The notes beneath the pieces were generated by a model that ran no database searches, was not told the DNA's origin, and worked only from the letters and a program-made list of their open reading frames with translations. From Acidobacteriota bacterium (GTDB taxonomy: Bacteria > Acidobacteriota > Terriglobia > Acidiferrales > UBA7541), in the NCBI GenBank assembly GCA_013289585.1, contig JABCZR010000006.1, positions 1 through 64,000 on the forward strand: DNA of 64,000 nucleotides, given 5' to 3'. A program made the position numbers and the translations under genes. Shown here piece by piece: positions 54,495 to 63,425 of this stretch (position 1 is its first letter; every line of letters starts with the position of its first letter).

Positions 54495-57041
54495 TTGCTG
54501 AAAAAACTGTTTTTTGCAGCTCTGACGATTCCCTCGCTCCTTCTGCCCTGTGCGGCGCAGCGAAAGCCGGTTCTGCCTCAGATTGACCTTCCTCACCCTT
54601 ACTATTTTCGCGAAATGTATTTGCCGCAGCTGACCAGCGGGCCGAGCAGCCTGGCGTGGTCGCCGGATTCGAGGGAATTGGTTTATTCGATGGCGGGATC
54701 CTTGTGGCGGCAAAAAATCGACTCGAAAACCGCGCAACAACTGACAGACGGCCCCGGGTATGACTACCAGCCGGACTGGTCTCCGGATGGAAGAAGTGTG
54801 GTGTACGTTTCCTACCAAAAAGATGCCATGGAGCTGTGGTTGCTCGATGTGGGGACGGGAAAGACGCAGCAACTCACCAGTGGCGGAGCGGTGAATGTTG
54901 AGCCGCGCTGGTCTCCCGACGGGAAGCGCATCGCTTTCGTTTCGACTTCCTACAACAAGCGCTTTCATGTTTTCCGCGCGGACGTGCGCGACGGAATGCT
55001 TGAGAATGTCACGCGGCTGACCGGCGAAACGAAGAGCGATCTCCCCCGCTACTACTATAGCGCGTACGACATGGAGATCAGCCCCGTCTGGACGCGCGAC
55101 GGCCAGGAGATTCTCTTCATCTCCAACAAAGGACATATCCACGGTACCGGCGGGTTTTGGCGCATGAAGGCGGAGCCGGGAGCCGAAGCGCACGAAATTC
55201 ACTACGAAGAAACCAATTGGAAAGCGCGTCCTGATTTTTCGCCCGACGGTTCGCGGATGGTGTACAGCTCCTACCTCGGCCGCCAGTGGCACCAACTCTG
55301 GGTGATGCCTGCAAACGGCGGCGATGCATTTTCGATCTCCTATGGTCTCTGGGACGACACCTATCCGCGATGGTCGCCAGACGGCAGCCGCATCGCTCAC
55401 GTCGTCAATACAGAGGGGAATACAGGCATCGCTTGGCAAACGATTCCGGGAGCGGAGGAACATAAACTCGAAATCGAAGAGCGCCGTTTTCTTCGCCCTC
55501 ATGGTTCACTCTCGATTGAGGTTTTTCTCAATAGCAGAAATCCCGCTGCGCGCGTTTCCGTCACCGATGCCGCAGGGAGATTCTATGCGCCGAATTGGGC
55601 GTGGATCTGCGGAGATGATGGCTTCGACCGCAGCGAACGGCCATACGAAGTCCACTACTTCCTGATTACCGGCAGCCACGCGCCACTGGACTTGCCGCCC
55701 GGGAAATTCACTGTCGAAGTCATGAAGGGGTTTGAATATCGCCCGGTCAAGCGAGAGATCGAAGTATCCGCCGGTCGGATATTAAATCTTAAGATCGAAC
55801 TCGTGCGGATCGAAGAAAGCAAAACCACGGGCAGCCGCTGGGTGAGCGGCGACTTGCACGTCCACATGAATTATGGCGGCACCTATAAGGACAATCGCGG
55901 CTATCTGGTTGCACAAGCGGAATCGGAAAATCTCGACTTCCTGAACGAACTGGTCGTCAATAAAGAACAGCGATTCCCCGACGAAACCTATGAGGGCACC
56001 GGGCTCGGGCCAAAGATGGTTCGGAATCCCCCGATTATCTTTGGGCAAGAGTTTCATACGAGCTACTGGGGGCATCGAGGCCTGTTGAATATCCAGGATC
56101 ACCTTTTGTTACCCGGTTACGCGGGGTATCCGAACACGGCGGCGGCGAGCTTGTATCCCATGGATGCTGACATCTACGACATGGCGCACGCGCAAGGTGC
56201 GCTAGTGGGAGCGGTGCATCCGTTTGATGCAGTTCCCGATCCGTTTGCCGAACCGCCGCAACGGATCACCGATGAACTCCCCATCGATGTTGCGCTGGGA
56301 AAACTGGATTACATGGAAATCGTGGGTTTCAGCGATCATCGAGCGACTGCGGCTGTCTGGTACAAGTTGCTGAATCTGGGATACCGGATTCCCGCGGGAG
56401 GAGGGACCGATGCGATGGCGAACTACGCATCCCTTCGTGGGCCGGTGGGGATGAATCGCGTTTATGTGCGCGTACCGGCAGGCCCACTTAGAATTGATAG
56501 CTTTCTGGATGCGCTAAAAAAGGGGCGCACCTTTGCAACGAACGGGCCGTTGATCGAATTCACCCTGGGCGGCCGGCAAGTCGGTGACGAACTGAAATAT
56601 GATGGGCCGCAGGCAGCGGTTCCCTTCACCGCAAAGTTGCGCTCCATTGTTCCAGTGGATCATCTCGAACTCATTTGCAACGGGCGCGTTCTCCAATCGT
56701 TCTTGCGCGATGGACCAAAAGATTCCGCGGACGTCAACGGCACCGTCGCCGTCAAAGAGAGCGGATGGTGCGTGCTTCGCGCCTCAAGCGACAAGGCAGA
56801 ATATCCAGTGCTGGACAACTACGTGTACGCCACAACAAGCCCGGTATACGCGACAATCAGCGGGAAACCGGCGCGTTCGCCGGAAGATGCGAAATATTTT
56901 TCTGCATGGATCGATCGCGTGATCGATGCAACCACACAGTACCCGGACTGGAATTCGGCCGCGGAGAAAGCTGGCGTACTCGGCAAACTCGCACAAGCGA
57001 AGCAAGTGTTCGAGAAAATGCGGCAGGCACCACCGATGTGA
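54495..57041 (+). CDS. Secreted TolB-like propeller fused to a PHP-type metallohydrolase (CehA/McbA-like)
   Basis: An 848-residue protein from a TTG at 54495 (GGAG five bases before) with a signal peptide (KKLFFAALTIPSLLLPCAAQ). Residues about 45-330 hold WD40-like PD40 blades (SLAWSPDSRELVYSMAGSLW, PDWSPDGRSVVYVSYQKDAM, PRWSPDGKRIAFVS). A small Ig-like linker leads to a PHP-type domain of the CehA/McbA family, starting WVSGDLHVHMNYGGTYKDN, with other metal residues in GALVGAVHPFDAVPDPFAE and GFSDHRATAAVW. The TTG lies 18 bases past the upstream stop, so co-expression is likely. Confidence 0.85.
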   Translation: MLKKLFFAALTIPSLLLPCAAQRKPVLPQIDLPHPYYFREMYLPQLTSGPSSLAWSPDSRELVYSMAGSLWRQKIDSKTAQQLTDGPGYDYQPDWSPDGRSVVYVSYQKDAMELWLLDVGTGKTQQLTSGGAVNVEPRWSPDGKRIAFVSTSYNKRFHVFRADVRDGMLENVTRLTGETKSDLPRYYYSAYDMEISPVWTRDGQEILFISNKGHIHGTGGFWRMKAEPGAEAHEIHYEETNWKARPDFSPDGSRMVYSSYLGRQWHQLWVMPANGGDAFSISYGLWDDTYPRWSPDGSRIAHVVNTEGNTGIAWQTIPGAEEHKLEIEERRFLRPHGSLSIEVFLNSRNPAARVSVTDAAGRFYAPNWAWICGDDGFDRSERPYEVHYFLITGSHAPLDLPPGKFTVEVMKGFEYRPVKREIEVSAGRILNLKIELVRIEESKTTGSRWVSGDLHVHMNYGGTYKDNRGYLVAQAESENLDFLNELVVNKEQRFPDETYEGTGLGPKMVRNPPIIFGQEFHTSYWGHRGLLNIQDHLLLPGYAGYPNTAAASLYPMDADIYDMAHAQGALVGAVHPFDAVPDPFAEPPQRITDELPIDVALGKLDYMEIVGFSDHRATAAVWYKLLNLGYRIPAGGGTDAMANYASLRGPVGMNRVYVRVPAGPLRIDSFLDALKKGRTFATNGPLIEFTLGGRQVGDELKYDGPQAAVPFTAKLRSIVPVDHLELICNGRVLQSFLRDGPKDSADVNGTVAVKESGWCVLRASSDKAEYPVLDNYVYATTSPVYATISGKPARSPEDAKYFSAWIDRVIDATTQYPDWNSAAEKAGVLGKLAQAKQVFEKMRQAPPM

Positions 57042-57151
57042 GGCACGGCCGAAAAGTTTGCCTGAAACAACCACGCGTTCGGCCCGACGTTGTTACCTAT
57101 AGTAGCCGGTACGTTCTGTAACCCATGTGTCCGGGTTGGAGCATTGAAAGT

Positions 57152-57227
<76 letters not shown>

Positions 57228-57885
57228 CTTGAAAATAAAAGACTTATTGGCCTACTTAAAGCGACCAACAATTTTGCGTCATTCTTGCGTTGCAGTCTAC
57301 TCGGATTCGGCCCGTCGTTGCCCTTCTTTCGATCGCAAATGCGCCTTCTAATAGGAACCGCTCTCCGCTCTATTGTCTTGCGACTATCGTGCTTCTATCT
57401 TTACTTAGGCTTTCATTTTCCTGGCGCGCACGAAACGAACCGACGACACCTTAGAACGGATAAGCAAAGTTGATTCTAGGTTCGTCCCACTCCGTTCGCA
57501 AGCGTTGAGTTTACTGGCTTTGACAGCGAGGATGACGGTTAACTGCCCACGGACCGAAAGCCTCCGGCATAGAAAGGGCAATCGCGGCACATGTGTCCCT
57601 TCGCACTGTAGCTATGTATGAGGGAAGCAAGAAAGGTTTCAGCCCCAGAATTTACGCAGATCTATGCTCTTTGTTTCGCCAAGAATTCCGTCAAAGAAAG
57701 AACGGCGGATTGGTGCGGATCCAAATTCTGCTGTTCCCACGGTCACCTGCGGCGTCGCAGCAGTTCTCAGAAAGGTCGTGTTCATTAATCGGTACTCTAG
57801 CACCCTTCGGTTAACGGACATCTGAATTCTGCATAGTCACGGAGACTTGACTTGCCGTTAAGCGCGACCACCAGAACATAATCGA
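57228..57885. other. Intergenic stretch without a recognisable gene
   Basis: Several ORFs of 60-73 codons exist on both strands, none with protein-like composition or a ribosome-binding site. The stretch ends at the stop of the sugar dehydrogenase gene. Confidence 0.5.
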
Positions 57886-59697
57886 TTAATTCCGATTGGG
57901 CGACGCATGATGGCTCAGGCCCCACACATACGCTGCGAGCGCTGATACTTGGTCGCGGGTAAGTTGAGCTCCACCCATGGGCGGCATAGGGCTGCGATAT
58001 TGTTTCGGTTGTGACACACCATCGGTGATCGTCTTCTCGATTCCGGCGTAGCTACCGTCGCTCCACAGCCATTTCTTGCCCGTTAGATCAGGCCCCAGGG
58101 GAGTGCCCTGACCGCTATCACCATGGCAGCCGGTGCACGCTGCTCCGCCGACTTGACCGCGGTAGATGCGCTCACCGAGCAGGACCAGTTCTCGCGTTGC
58201 ACCTTGAGGAACGGGAAGATTGTTTGGGGCCGCACCAGCGTCTGAATGCGTCCCCTCGGGCGGTTGCGCGGCGACTTCAACGGGGCTGCCAGCCGGAGCT
58301 GTTAAGCTCGGACATGGCGTGACGTTCGCGGGGCCCTGTTCGGAGCCGCCTTGATAGACAATCCGGTAGATCCGTCCACGAATATCGTCGGACACGTAGA
58401 GTGCACCGTCAGGACCCACCGCCAAGCCACTGGGGCGATGTTCGGCTCTGGCGGGCGACTTCACGGCTCCCGCGAAACCATCCGCAAATATTTCGCACTG
58501 GCCGGATGCGCGATCCCCGTCGAGTGCCTGAAAAACCACATTATAGCCACCTTGAGCATATGGCGCCCGGTCCCATGACCCGTGGAAAGCGAGGAAGACA
58601 CCGCCGCGGTAGCGCGCCGGAAATTGCTTCTTGTCGTACAGCACCATCGCATTCGGCGCCCAATGAGCGGGAAATGCGGCAATGGGGGCGATCTTGTTCG
58701 CACATACACCGATCGCCTTCCCGCCGTCGCCACCGTATTCCGGCGCCAGAACCAGCCTTTGCACGAAGGCGTCGTAGTAGCATTCCGGCCAGCCGTAATC
58801 CCCCTTAGCTTTCAAAAGCAACAATTCTTCCGCAGGTTGCGTTGCCTCCTGGTCGGGTTTGTACAGGTCGGGCCAGTTCGCGCGCAATTGATCGCGTCCG
58901 TGTTGGGATACAAACATTCGGCCGCTTGAGTCGATTGCAAAACCTTCCGCGTTGCGAATTCCTGTAGCGAAGCGCTCAGCCGTTGAAAAAGTTTGGTTCG
59001 TCTTGTTCGCGTCGTAGCGCCAGATACCCCCACGGGTCTCAAGTTCCGTGCACGGTTGCACACCCGGCGACTTGAGTGTCCGATTTTTCAGCTGGCAGGA
59101 ATTGGTCGCGGTTCCCAAGTCAACGTACATTGATCCTTCGGTGTTGATGATGAACGGGTGCATTGGATGGTCGCCGCCCAGAGGCAATCCAGAAACGATG
59201 GTATCGGGTGTGCTCTGTGGCACGATGGAATCGCCGGGCAGCGAATATCGCACAATGCGATCGTTGATCTCGGCGTAGACCCATCCTTTATATAGGCCAA
59301 TGCCGGTTCCGCCTGCTCCGCCTGTTTGGACGGTTTCGCCAAAGCGCTCAATCACATCCGCCTTCCCGGATCCGCTCTTGTCCTGCAGGGCCATGAGGAA
59401 ACCGCCTGCATGCGGCGTGTCGTTACCGTAGTACCTGCCCGACCAGGTATTGACGTATAGAACGCCGTTCGGCGCGACGACCATGTGACGGGCGTGGCCA
59501 ATGTTGTCAGCGAAAATCGTCGCACAGAACCCGGCGGGTAGATGCAACCCAGTATCGCCATTCGGGCATGCTTGGTTCTTGGCTTCTGCAGCTGGATTGG
59601 ATTGATCGTGAGCCGGCGCCAATAAACTGCCCAAAAACACTGCAGTGAGCGCTACGAGTGCAGGCAGCAGGGTTCTGTTTCTTACGTTATTCCGCAT
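57886..59697 (-). CDS. Secreted PQQ-type sugar dehydrogenase with C-terminal cytochrome c
   Basis: A 603-residue protein with a signal peptide (RTLLPALVALTAVFLGSLLA). The first 450 residues form a GSDH/SNDH-type beta-propeller (HARHMVVAPNGVLYVNTWSG, ADGFAGAVKSPARAEHRPSG, LAVGPDGALYVSDDIRGRIY). The last 120 residues are a cytochrome c: heme motif ACTGCHGDSGQG and distal Met in RSPMPPMGGAQLT. Electrons from sugar oxidation could pass straight to the heme and on to the respiratory chain. The ATG at 59697 is clear, and its 5' side faces the HIBADH-like gene across 510 bases. Confidence 0.92.
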   Translation of the reverse strand: MRNNVRNRTLLPALVALTAVFLGSLLAPAHDQSNPAAEAKNQACPNGDTGLHLPAGFCATIFADNIGHARHMVVAPNGVLYVNTWSGRYYGNDTPHAGGFLMALQDKSGSGKADVIERFGETVQTGGAGGTGIGLYKGWVYAEINDRIVRYSLPGDSIVPQSTPDTIVSGLPLGGDHPMHPFIINTEGSMYVDLGTATNSCQLKNRTLKSPGVQPCTELETRGGIWRYDANKTNQTFSTAERFATGIRNAEGFAIDSSGRMFVSQHGRDQLRANWPDLYKPDQEATQPAEELLLLKAKGDYGWPECYYDAFVQRLVLAPEYGGDGGKAIGVCANKIAPIAAFPAHWAPNAMVLYDKKQFPARYRGGVFLAFHGSWDRAPYAQGGYNVVFQALDGDRASGQCEIFADGFAGAVKSPARAEHRPSGLAVGPDGALYVSDDIRGRIYRIVYQGGSEQGPANVTPCPSLTAPAGSPVEVAAQPPEGTHSDAGAAPNNLPVPQGATRELVLLGERIYRGQVGGAACTGCHGDSGQGTPLGPDLTGKKWLWSDGSYAGIEKTITDGVSQPKQYRSPMPPMGGAQLTRDQVSALAAYVWGLSHHASPNRN

Positions 59698-60207
59698 CGT
59701 GTTATGTCCTTTCCAAACGATTCGTCGTCCGTACGAGAACCTCTCTTCGTTATCCCCCTGTGAGACAGCCGATGCATCCAGAATGCCATAGTGAAGCGTG
59801 AGCGAGATCCTCAGGAATTGTTCGAAACGGGCAACCTAGACAGAAAGGACGGAAGGTGAGCGCCAGCGCTTAAACGCGAGTAGTCCAGCGAATTGAATGG
59901 TTTTGAGCGCGGTTGGAGGATGTTTTTCCGGCAAAAAGAATGTGAATCTACATTGCCCTTGTAAGACCCTGCTAACGCTTGATGGTTATACACAATTGCA
60001 ATCCAATTTCCAGCAGGCTGACAGTGTCCAATGGATTCAACAGACGACTCTAACCAACTGAGAGGCGAGTACCTTTGCTTGCCAGTCGTATTCTCCATGC
60101 TACCAACATCTTCCATGAACATTTGGCGCCCTTCGCGAAACGGCGCAACACGTGCTTTTGACTCAGGTGGAATTTGAAGTCGTAACTCAGTCTAAAGGCA
60201 CTTCATC
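59698..60207. other. Divergent intergenic region
   Basis: There is no convincing gene; a 103-codon minus-strand ORF is Ser/Asn-rich and starts without a ribosome-binding site. The stretch probably holds the promoters for the sugar dehydrogenase gene and for the plus-strand redox genes, but I see no clear operator. Confidence 0.5.
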
Positions 60208-61125
60208 ATGAAACCAATTACGCAGGAAAACGCCAGGCTCGGATTTGTTGGAATCGGCTACATGGGACGGCCGATCGCGAGGAGGTTACTGGAAGCCGGC
60301 TTCAGGCTGACAGCGTACGACCGGGACCACAGCAAGGCGGAGGAGTTAATTCCATTTGGCGGCACCGTCGCGCAGAGCGTTTCGGAACTTTCCTCAAGTT
60401 GCAACGTCGTATTGTCCTGCTTACCAAGCGATGAAGCTGTGTTGGACATTTATCGAGGGCCTGACGGCGTTTTCACGAGTGCGCGCGGCGGCTCGCTTGT
60501 CATTGATCTGAGCACGGTGTATCCAGAGACCTCGCAAGAACTCTCGAGACTCGGGCTGGGGCGCGGAGTTGAAGTCCTCGATGTGACTATGTCTGGAAGT
60601 ACTCCGATTGCAGAGTCCGGATTACTGACCCTGTTTGGTGGCGGGGACAAGGAGTGTTTCGACTCCGCCGAGTCGATCTTTCGCGTTATCGCCAAGAAGT
60701 ACTTTTATCTTGGGCCGAGCGGTTCCGGGGCGACGATGAAGCTTGTGGTGAATACCTTACTGGGAATCGGAATGCAGGCGATTGCCGAAGCCGTCACGCT
60801 CGGCGAGAAGGCCGGTCTTGATCGCAATCGTTTGCTGGACGTCTTGTCCCAGACTTCGGTGGTCGCTCCCGCCCATGTGGGCAAACTGGAAAGAGCAAAG
60901 AATCGCGACTATACCCCACAGTTTCCGATTCGCCTAATGAACAAGGATTTCGGCTTGATTCTAGAACTCGCGTCCACCGTTGGAGCACGAATGCCAGCGG
61001 CGGGAGCTGCATTTGAAATCAATGCACGGCAATCAGACGAAGGAGCGGAGCAAGATTTTTCGGCGGTGATTCTGCAAATGGAGAAACGTGCGCATGTGGG
61101 TTCCAACGGCAACGGGCGGACGTGA
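60208..61125 (+). CDS. NAD(P)-dependent beta-hydroxyacid dehydrogenase (HIBADH-like)
   Basis: A 305-residue Rossmann enzyme of the 3-hydroxyisobutyrate/tartronate-semialdehyde family. The nucleotide loop is LGFVGIGYMGRPIARRLLEA, the family motif is VEVLDVTMSGSTPIAESGLL, and the catalytic Lys lies in GPSGSGATMKLVVNTLLGIG (Lys in MKLVVN). The C-terminal domain has FPIRLMNKDFGLILELAST. It opens a plus-strand row of redox genes to the right. A glyoxylate/succinic semialdehyde reductase is also possible. Confidence 0.88.
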   Translation: MKPITQENARLGFVGIGYMGRPIARRLLEAGFRLTAYDRDHSKAEELIPFGGTVAQSVSELSSSCNVVLSCLPSDEAVLDIYRGPDGVFTSARGGSLVIDLSTVYPETSQELSRLGLGRGVEVLDVTMSGSTPIAESGLLTLFGGGDKECFDSAESIFRVIAKKYFYLGPSGSGATMKLVVNTLLGIGMQAIAEAVTLGEKAGLDRNRLLDVLSQTSVVAPAHVGKLERAKNRDYTPQFPIRLMNKDFGLILELASTVGARMPAAGAAFEINARQSDEGAEQDFSAVILQMEKRAHVGSNGNGRT

Positions 61126-61318
61126 TCCGGCGTCAATTTACCGTCGCATCGGCGAAAACATAGGGCTACTCGAATGAAGTTTATCGCTTGTGAAACTGTC
61201 CGCGGGGAGACACGAGAACGCTTCTACTAAGGGTTAAGGGAATTGAACAGCCGTTTACCAGCCTGGTTGAGCGATAAGGGCCATTTGTAAGACTTCTTCA
61301 ACATGGGAGAACAATGCT

Positions 61319-61894
61319 ATGAGCAAGATAAAACGAATAGGTTGTGCATTGGTATTGATTGGGATCGCGGGCCTGACGGCGTATTCGCAGGAGAAAGAAA
61401 GTGAATATGTCGCCCCGTCAGAAGCCATTCCAAGGGGCAAGGCCCCTAAGATGAAGGTTCGATTACTGAATCCCGGAGAGACGACGAGACAGTACGAGGT
61501 CATTTTCTATCAGGGAGACGAGGCTTTTTCCGGACTCGTAGAGTTTGCGCAGCAATATCACGTTACGAGTGCGCATTTCACCGCTATTGGAGCGCTGAAT
61601 GGAGCAGTGTTGGGCTGGTTCGATCCTGGGCGCAAAATGTACAAGAAGATTCCCATAAACGGTCAACTGGAAGCGATTGGAATGAGCGGCGATATCGCCC
61701 TCTATCAAGGAAAGCCTATGGTCCATACGCACATGGCGGTGGGTGGCCCGGATGGAGCGGCACACGGTGGTCACGTTCTCGAGGCGCATGTATCGCCGAC
61801 GCTAGAAGTGATGGTTACAGTCGATCCAGTAACGATGCAAAAGCGCTTCGATCCGGAAACAGACCTCACGTTGATTGACCCGGCTGTGCAATAA
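61319..61894 (+). CDS. Exported DUF296 (PPC-domain) protein
   Basis: A 191-residue protein with a signal peptide (IKRIGCALVLIGIAGLTAYS). The mature part is one PPC/DUF296 domain: YEVIFYQGDEAFSGLVEFAQ, FTAIGALNGAVLGWFDPGRK, KPMVHTHMAVGGPDGAAHGG, HVLEAHVSPTLEVMVTV. The His cluster (VHTHM, HGGH) could bind metal. In plants and archaea this domain is cytoplasmic or linked to AT-hook DNA binding, so a periplasmic copy is unusual. It follows the dehydrogenase after 190 bases. Confidence 0.82.
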   Translation: MSKIKRIGCALVLIGIAGLTAYSQEKESEYVAPSEAIPRGKAPKMKVRLLNPGETTRQYEVIFYQGDEAFSGLVEFAQQYHVTSAHFTAIGALNGAVLGWFDPGRKMYKKIPINGQLEAIGMSGDIALYQGKPMVHTHMAVGGPDGAAHGGHVLEAHVSPTLEVMVTVDPVTMQKRFDPETDLTLIDPAVQ

Positions 61895-61933
61895 CACGAA
61901 ATTGTGCCGGCAAATGCAAAATGGAGAGAAACC

Positions 61934-62242
61934 ATGACTGAAGTATATGTGATCGCAAGATCTGTGGCGCGCGGAGGGAGGGAAAACCAACTCAGAGAAC
62001 TCCTGCGGGGCATGTTAGCTCCTACCCGTGCCGAATCGGGATGCAAATTGTATGAACTCTATGAGTCAGACTCGAAGGGACGCTTCTATTTCTACGAAAT
62101 ATGGGAGAGTCAAACTGCGCTCGATAAACACGCAGCCAGCCCTCACTTTAAGCACTTGGAGCAGACTGTCGGCGAACTAGTGCAGGAGCCCTTCGATGTA
62201 AATATCTTGGAGAGGGTTTTGACCCGCTCCGCAGCATTGTGA
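61934..62242 (+). CDS. ABM-domain monooxygenase (YgiN-like)
   Basis: A 102-residue ferredoxin-like protein of the antibiotic-biosynthesis-monooxygenase family: MTEVYVIARSVARGGRENQL, GCKLYELYESDSKGRFYFYE, WESQTALDKHAASPHFKHLE. Members oxidise quinols or degrade heme without a bound cofactor. It lies 40 bases downstream of the DUF296 gene and just upstream of an aldo/keto reductase, so it is likely a middle gene of the operon. Confidence 0.85.
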   Translation: MTEVYVIARSVARGGRENQLRELLRGMLAPTRAESGCKLYELYESDSKGRFYFYEIWESQTALDKHAASPHFKHLEQTVGELVQEPFDVNILERVLTRSAAL

Positions 62243-62304
62243 ATTCTGCAGTCTACGCGAAGAGTCGAAAGCGAGACAAAATTAAGAGGAGGAGAACATA
62301 CGTC

Positions 62305-63387
62305 GTGAGTGTCAAGAACGATCCATATCCTCAAGAGGACTCGCGTCAACCAAATCTCGGGCTGGTGGCGAGAACTCATGATGCAGCGGGTGCCGGAGTG
62401 TCGCGCCGGGAATTCCTGGGATTAGCGGCGGCGTCTATTTTCCTTGCGCACGCTGACCACCAGTCCCCGGGTTCAGAATCCAGGAACGGCATTCCTTATC
62501 GGACGCTGGGCCGTAGCGGAGAGAGAGTTTCGCTCATCGGGCTCGGTGGCTATCATCTCGGCAAACAAGCGGAACCCCAGGAAAGTATTCGCATCATCCG
62601 TACGGGTCTTGATGAGGGCATCAATTTTCTCGACAACTGCTGGGACTACAACGGCGGCGAGAGTGAAATCCGCATGGGCAACGCGCTACGCGATGGCTAT
62701 CGCCAAAAGGCTTTTCTGATGTCCAAGATCGATGGGCGCACGAAAGCTGCCGCTGCAAGCCAAATCAGTGAATCCTTGCGCCGTCTTCAGACTGACCGGA
62801 TCGATCTGCTCCAATTTCATGAGGTTATTCGCGACACCGATCCAGATCGCATTTTTGCCGAAGGCGGCGCAATGGCAGCCATCCTGGAGGCGCAAAAGGC
62901 AGGCAAAGTTCGCTTTATCGGCTTCACAGGCCACAAGAGTCCGGACATTCATTTGAAAATGCTGGAAACCGCTTCAAATCATAACTTCACGTTTGATGCC
63001 GTTCAGATGCCTCTCAATGTCATGGACGCGCACTTCAACAGTTTTGAAAAGAAGGTTCTGCCGGCCTTGCTCAAGAGCGATATCGGGGTCCTGGGTATGA
63101 AGCCCATGGGCGACCACTTCATTCTCGACAGCAAAACAGCTACCGCGGTGGAGTGCCTTCACTATGCCATGAATCTTCCCACCAGTGTGGTGATCACGGG
63201 CTGCGATTCGCTCCCGATTCTTCAGCAAGCGCTTGAAGCTGCTCGCAGTTTCCAGCCGATGAATTCGTCCCAAGTCGCAGCTCTTTTGGCAAAAACAGCA
63301 AAGGCTGCGGAAGCCGGGCGGTTCGAGCTTTATAAAACGAGCCACCAGTTCGACGGCACCTACGCCAACCCGCAGTGGCTTGGCTAG
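62305..63387 (+). CDS. Tat-type aldo/keto reductase
   Basis: A 360-residue enzyme from a GTG at 62305, preceded by AGGAGGAG. Near residue 34 there is a twin-arginine signal (VSRREFLGLAAASIFLAHA), so it is exported. The AKR barrel follows, with the catalytic Asp and Tyr in INFLDNCWDYNGGESEI, Lys in FLMSKIDGRTKA and His in DLLQFHEVIRD. It ends KTSHQFDGTYANPQWLG. Its substrate is unknown. A second aldo/keto reductase starts 38 bases downstream. Confidence 0.85.
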   Translation: MSVKNDPYPQEDSRQPNLGLVARTHDAAGAGVSRREFLGLAAASIFLAHADHQSPGSESRNGIPYRTLGRSGERVSLIGLGGYHLGKQAEPQESIRIIRTGLDEGINFLDNCWDYNGGESEIRMGNALRDGYRQKAFLMSKIDGRTKAAAASQISESLRRLQTDRIDLLQFHEVIRDTDPDRIFAEGGAMAAILEAQKAGKVRFIGFTGHKSPDIHLKMLETASNHNFTFDAVQMPLNVMDAHFNSFEKKVLPALLKSDIGVLGMKPMGDHFILDSKTATAVECLHYAMNLPTSVVITGCDSLPILQQALEAARSFQPMNSSQVAALLAKTAKAAEAGRFELYKTSHQFDGTYANPQWLG

Positions 63388-63425
63388 AAGGGAACCATTT
63401 CCAATTAAGCAGGGAGAGGGACAAC

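Noticed and set aside
57593-57814. 73-codon plus-strand ORF near the tRNA
   Set aside because: No ribosome-binding site and no domain; composition is like random DNA.
59811-60122. 103-codon minus-strand ORF
   Set aside because: No ribosome-binding site, Ser/Asn-rich, no recognisable domain; treated as intergenic.
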